Shown here: piece by piece, positions 31,096 through 34,315 of the stretch
How the letters are laid out: every line of letters begins with the position of its first letter
Position numbering within the stretch: the first letter of the stretch is position 1
Assembly (NCBI GenBank): GCA_014729505.1
Contig: WJJS01000033.1
Location: 1 to 34,315, forward strand
From: Candidatus Woesearchaeota archaeon
GTDB taxonomy: Archaea; Nanobdellota; Nanobdellia; Woesearchaeales; ARS49
Direction of reading: 5' to 3'
Length of the DNA stretch: 34,315 bases
The notes under the pieces: model-generated
Seen by the model: only the letters and a program-made list of their open reading frames with translations
Told to the model about the DNA's origin: nothing
The model's database searches: none
Program-made: the position numbers and the translations under genes

Positions 31096-32263
31096 CAATT
31101 TCTACAACATCACGATGTTGTAGCACATGCTCCTTACCAACAGCGCGTTTTGTTTTCACATCAATAGCCTTGACAAAACCCTTGCCAAGATCAGTATGAA
31201 TCTTAAACGCAAAATCCAACGCAGTACTTCCCTTAGTCAACAAAAACGCATCAGGCAAACAATTACCATCCTTATCAACAAGATTATTCACCCCGCCAGG
31301 AAACACAACAATCTGATCGAGCTCATCAAAAACCGCCCTATTAATCACTTCCTGCACGCCAGTGGAACCAAAAGTATCAAGATATTGCTGAATATACTCC
31401 AATCCCTTTTGCTGCTTGTCAGACAAAGATCCTTTGATGCGGAACGTATTACCGCCAGGCGTATAGTCAATCAAATTACTGCCCGCAGCTTCGCGAAGAG
31501 CAAGCTCAAGATCTGCAGCAGTAGGAATGACAAGAAGATCCCCGTTCCTTTTAATGCGCTCATAATTACTTTTACTCGAAGGTAAATCCATTTTATTTGC
31601 AGCGATCACAATAAGTTTTGTACGCTGACGAAGAAGACTGGCCAACGAGTACAATTCTTCTTCAGACCATGTTGTTGGATTATCCGACAAGGAAAGTTCA
31701 CGAATAGATTCCTTGACCATCTCCTCGTCAACATTCAAACCAGACAATTGCTTGCCAAGAATTTGAGCAATATTCTTAGACTGTTGTGCAGCCCTAGCAG
31801 ATTTATCCCAGCCCTTTTTCAAAATAGACAAGTACCACATATTCAACTCATTTTCCAAAAAAGCAATATCTTTTCCAGGATCATGCGTTGGAGGATCAAC
31901 AGGCTCGCCCTTCTCATTTGTCGAGCCAGACATGTCAACAACGTGAATCAACACATGGGCCTGACGCAAATCATCGAGAAACTGCAAACCCAAACCCTTG
32001 CCCTTATGCGCTTCAGGAACAAGACCTGCCACGTCCATAATCTTCATAGGAATAAAACGAACATGATCAAGACAAAAACCTTCACGAGGATCGCACTGCT
32101 TGCCAAACTCCTTATCAACACATTCAATACTCGCATAACCAACACCCTCATTAGGTTTTATCGTCGTGAAAGGATAAGCACCAATATCTACTTCTGCAAG
32201 TGTCATTGCCTTAAACAACGTACTCTTACCAGCAGAGGGTTTGCCAACAAGACCGATGATCAT
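31085..32263 (-). CDS. YchF-like translation-associated ATPase/GTPase (OBG family)
   Basis: 392 residues, as usual for the family. G1 GKPSAGKST (7-15), G3 DVAG (77-80), and NKMD (223-226) at the G4 position, with a C-terminal TGS domain that ends in the family's HVLQHRDVVEIVS. The first switch region AYPFTTIKPNEGVGY is a strong OBG hallmark. Archaeal YchF homologues bind ribosomes and hydrolyse nucleotide. A TACTTAAA-type box (32286-32293) lies 26.5 nt before the ATG at 32263, so the transcript is leaderless. Its 3' end overlaps the GGDEF gene by 11 nt. Confidence 0.93.
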   Translation of the reverse strand: MIIGLVGKPSAGKSTLFKAMTLAEVDIGAYPFTTIKPNEGVGYASIECVDKEFGKQCDPREGFCLDHVRFIPMKIMDVAGLVPEAHKGKGLGLQFLDDLRQAHVLIHVVDMSGSTNEKGEPVDPPTHDPGKDIAFLENELNMWYLSILKKGWDKSARAAQQSKNIAQILGKQLSGLNVDEEMVKESIRELSLSDNPTTWSEEELYSLASLLRQRTKLIVIAANKMDLPSSKSNYERIKRNGDLLVIPTAADLELALREAAGSNLIDYTPGGNTFRIKGSLSDKQQKGLEYIQQYLDTFGSTGVQEVINRAVFDELDQIVVFPGGVNNLVDKDGNCLPDAFLLTKGSTALDFAFKIHTDLGKGFVKAIDVKTKRAVGKEHVLQHRDVVEIVSR

Positions 32264-32285
32264 TACCCTTTTTCACAGCCGGCAA

Positions 32286-32293
32286 TACTTAAA
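32286..32293 (-). promoter_or_regulatory. TATA box of the YchF-like gene
   Basis: TTTAAGTA on the minus strand, centred 26.5 nt before the ATG at 32263. Confidence 0.65.
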
Positions 32294-32307
32294 TGTTTGG
32301 AAAAAAA

Positions 32308-33420
32308 TCAACGACCGTCAAGAGATTCAAGAGCAAGCTCAATGCGATTGATTTCTTCATACTTACGAGTCTCCTGTTCGCGATACGCCTGCAAACGATC
32401 ACGGACACCCTCCAATCGAACACTGGGATTACCACGACGAGACAAGCAGGGATTATAATCGTCAATCATGTCTGGAGGAACAAGACCGCGATCGATAATG
32501 CGCGCACCCACCTCATCTTGTGCAGCAAGGAGCTCCATCACTACAAGATCGCCAATCCTGCTTCGGCGCGTAATGCGACTACCAACCGGTTTAACAAAAT
32601 GAGGAGGAATGTCAGAATAACTACACGTCGAATTCGGTTTCCACACGACCTCAAACTCCAAGTCGCCAGTTCCACCATAGAACACTGAGGTAGCATGATC
32701 GGGACGGCCAAGCTGTTGCTGCAAATCACTTTTAAGCAACTCGTAGAATCGAGGAATTCTCACTGTGCCCTCGTCAGTGCGCTCAACGACTTCGCGACAA
32801 CGAGCATCACCTTCTTTGGTCATGTGTTTACATCGCACAACATCAAGAGCATTACCCTCATTTACTACATGATAATTCCTGCCCGCAAACGCAACAAAAA
32901 GATGCTCTGGGGTATCTACTTGTCCTTCAACAATAACCGACTGTTTTGGTCCAGAGACAGGAGAAGTAAAACGACCCTGATACATCGCCAAACGATCAGT
33001 TAACGTACTGATCTCAACAAAAGGTTCCTCAGCCCCCTCAGGAGTCCAGACGCCCTCGCGCGACACACCCTCCCTATACTGATCTGCAAGCTGATCGAGA
33101 AAGTCCCCCCAGCTTGTCACCACTTTTTTCCAACTGACAGACGGACGACCAGGCTCACTTTTCACCTGAACACGAGTCACCCTCGTCTCAAGCAATGTCT
33201 CCAAGACAGGCTCATCAGGAATACGAGCCTCGCAATAACACGACGCGCTTGTGGCAGCTTCAGTAAAAGGGTCCACGATCATCCGTTTTAAGACACCCTT
33301 TGACCGCTCCCAGGTCAAAAAATCCCTAAAAGCAGAACCCTCAAGACTGTCAAGAACCGGCGGCAAACAGTATTTTTTTGTTTCATGTCGTTGTCTCATC
33401 ATTATCATCCTCTCAAGCAC
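32308..33420 (-). CDS. Unrecognised 370-residue protein
   Basis: 370 residues if GTG at 33420 is used; ATGs at 33408, 33402 and 33399 are in frame and equally plausible, and the only nearby TATA-like sequence is about 45 nt upstream. It is mostly soluble and acidic-basic mixed, with no signal peptide or membrane helix. Scattered cysteines (CYC, CKH...DARC, TCSY, NPC) do not form an obvious zinc site. The C-terminus is helical (RDRLQAYREQETRKYEEINRIE). I recognise no family. Base use is like the other minus-strand genes, so I see no sign of recent transfer. It is divergent from the CBS gene and sits in line with, but not overlapping, the YchF-like gene. Confidence 0.6.
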   Translation of the reverse strand: MLERMIMMRQRHETKKYCLPPVLDSLEGSAFRDFLTWERSKGVLKRMIVDPFTEAATSASCYCEARIPDEPVLETLLETRVTRVQVKSEPGRPSVSWKKVVTSWGDFLDQLADQYREGVSREGVWTPEGAEEPFVEISTLTDRLAMYQGRFTSPVSGPKQSVIVEGQVDTPEHLFVAFAGRNYHVVNEGNALDVVRCKHMTKEGDARCREVVERTDEGTVRIPRFYELLKSDLQQQLGRPDHATSVFYGGTGDLEFEVVWKPNSTCSYSDIPPHFVKPVGSRITRRSRIGDLVVMELLAAQDEVGARIIDRGLVPPDMIDDYNPCLSRRGNPSVRLEGVRDRLQAYREQETRKYEEINRIELALESLDGR

Positions 33421-33468
33421 GGCATTTGTTATGCTGCGCTTCTATGATCCCCTTAAGGATAAAGAAGA

Positions 33469-33476
33469 TTTAAATA
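33469..33476 (+). promoter_or_regulatory. TATA box of the CBS/antiporter operon
   Basis: TTTAAATA, centred 26.5 nt before the ATG at 33499. Confidence 0.7.
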
Positions 33477-33480
33477 TGGA

Positions 33481-33498
33481 GCCCCCCTTAGTGGGGGC
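33481..33498 (+). promoter_or_regulatory. GC-rich inverted repeat at the start of the CBS operon
   Basis: GCCCCC-CTTAGT-GGGGGC, a perfect 6-bp inverted repeat ending at the base before the ATG and beginning 4 nt after the TATA box. In a leaderless unit it would cover the initiation site, as an operator might. Confidence 0.5.
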
Positions 33499-33942
33499 AT
33501 GAAAAAGAGGGACATACGCGTAAGCGATGCTATGATAAAACCAGTACTAGTGTACGAAGACGATTCCATAGCAACGCTGAAGAGAAAACTCAAAGCAAAA
33601 GAGACGAATGTTGTACTGGTTGTTGACCGAAAAAAACACTTCCTAGGGGAGATCACCGAAGAAGAGCTACTCAAAAAATTCGTACCAGAACACTTACTCA
33701 GCAGCCAAAAAATCGTCGGTGTCCTCGGTGCAGGGGTAGATCGCAGTTATTTTGCAGAAACAGCACACGATTTGATGCTAGAGCATAACTACACCGTTAC
33801 CAAAAAAACACCGATGGACAAAGTATTATGGCTTGTCTACGCACCAGGATTTCGATTCATACCAGTACTCAATGACAAAAAACAAGTCATAGGTGTCATC
33901 ACGCCAAGCAGTCTCCTCGACGCGTTCGAATACAAACAATGA
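33499..33942 (+). CDS. CBS-domain pair protein
   Basis: 147 residues with two CBS motifs: residues 8-60 (VSDAMIKPVLVYEDDSIATL, VVLVVDRKKHFLGEIT) and 90-145 (TVTKKTPMDKVLWLV, FIPVLNDKKQVIGVITPSSLLDAF). CBS pairs bind adenosine nucleotides or similar ligands and regulate linked proteins. The gene overlaps the downstream antiporter gene by ATGA (33939-33942), so it probably gates or senses for that transporter. The start is supported by the 26.5-nt promoter spacing. No catalytic domain is attached. Confidence 0.87.
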   Translation: MKKRDIRVSDAMIKPVLVYEDDSIATLKRKLKAKETNVVLVVDRKKHFLGEITEEELLKKFVPEHLLSSQKIVGVLGAGVDRSYFAETAHDLMLEHNYTVTKKTPMDKVLWLVYAPGFRFIPVLNDKKQVIGVITPSSLLDAFEYKQ

Positions 33943-34315
33943 GCGAAGCAGCAGGTATAGAAAACATCCTTTTAGCACTCGTCCTACTCATAGGATTAGC
34001 ACGAATTCTTGGAGAAATTTTTGAACGACTCAAAATCGGAGCTGTAGTAGGAGAATTACTTGCAGGTCTCATCCTTGGACCGTCACTACTTGCATGGATA
34101 AGCCCGCACACTGTGGAAAGTTTTGCGATCGTAGGAAGCGTACTCATACTCTTCTTTGCAGGACTCAAACAAAAACACACGCATGAACTCATACGAAACA
34201 AATCAGCAGTACTCATAGCCATAAGCATGCTCGTTCTTACATTTGCAGCAATCTTCCTGCTCTTTAGAGGGACATTTACACTCACACAAGTCATCTTTCT
34301 CGCACTAGGATATGC
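33939..34315 (+). CDS. CPA2-family (Kef-like) cation:proton antiporter, 3' partial
   Basis: The first 125 residues are visible before the window ends; the frame remains open. It opens with a hydrophobic helix containing LLALVLLIGLARILGEIFER, then GAVVGELLAGLILGPSLL, which is the conserved start of Kef/NhaP-type CPA2 antiporters, and a VGSVLILFFAGL helix. These exchange K+ or Na+ for H+ across the membrane. It is translationally coupled to the CBS-domain gene, a plausible regulatory subunit. The C-terminal RCK/TrkA-type domain, if any, lies beyond the edge. Confidence 0.85.
   Translation, partial: MSEAAGIENILLALVLLIGLARILGEIFERLKIGAVVGELLAGLILGPSLLAWISPHTVESFAIVGSVLILFFAGLKQKHTHELIRNKSAVLIAISMLVLTFAAIFLLFRGTFTLTQVIFLALGY

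Overview
The window is a gene-dense stretch of an archaeal chromosome. Archaeal hallmarks are clear: MBF1, Nop5 with fibrillarin, RFC large subunit, HerA-Mre11, translin, alpha2-type GlyRS, archaeal AsnRS, an archaellum/pilus-type ATPase with its platform protein, a tRNA without encoded CCA, and TATA boxes about 26 nt before start codons. The short Nop5, the small proteins and the tight packing suggest a DPANN-type lineage (for example Woesearchaeota-like). The phylum is an inference; the domain is not in doubt.

Layout. 1-1250: end of a membrane glycosyltransferase-like protein, convergent with MBF1. 1367-3993: a two-gene ABC-2 exporter. 4017-8109: a tightly overlapping RNA-modification operon (nop5, fibrillarin, cysS, an NSUN-type m5C methyltransferase, a PUA-like protein), followed by rfcL and a convergent pyruvate kinase. 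11024-13323: glyS, a GNAT acetyltransferase, a tRNA-like remnant with perfect hairpins, and tRNA-Phe(GAA). 13565-21274: an unusual block made of an archaellum/type IV pilus-like ATPase and platform protein, two coiled-coil proteins, a 53-residue protein and three tandem four-helix membrane proteins of similar design. 21387-26657: translin, an MBL hydrolase, asnS and a convergent herA-mre11 pair. 26863-31095: a 61-residue protein, a Lys-rich chromatin-like protein, a GTPase/DUF2073/Zn-ribbon/DHH cluster and a GGDEF (diguanylate cyclase-like) protein. 31085-34315: YchF-like GTPase, an orphan protein, and a CBS protein coupled to a CPA2 antiporter cut by the window edge.

Regulation. Most transcription units start with an AT-rich octamer (TTTAAATA-like) centred 25-27 nt before the initiating ATG, which indicates leaderless mRNAs and fixes several start codons. 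Three units (the Lys-rich protein, the GTPase, the four-helix protein operon) instead have a short leader with a Shine-Dalgarno motif. Co-directional genes are usually joined by ATGA overlaps, and several convergent pairs overlap at their stop codons.

The best candidate for an undescribed system is the 13.5-21.3 kb block: a secretion or pilus-type motor pair with no visible pilin or prepilin peptidase, beside coiled-coil proteins and a triplicated membrane family. Secondary points of interest are an archaeal GGDEF protein without an inhibitory site, the Lys-rich protein, a cysteine in the RfcL P-loop, and three unassigned structured intergenic sequences.
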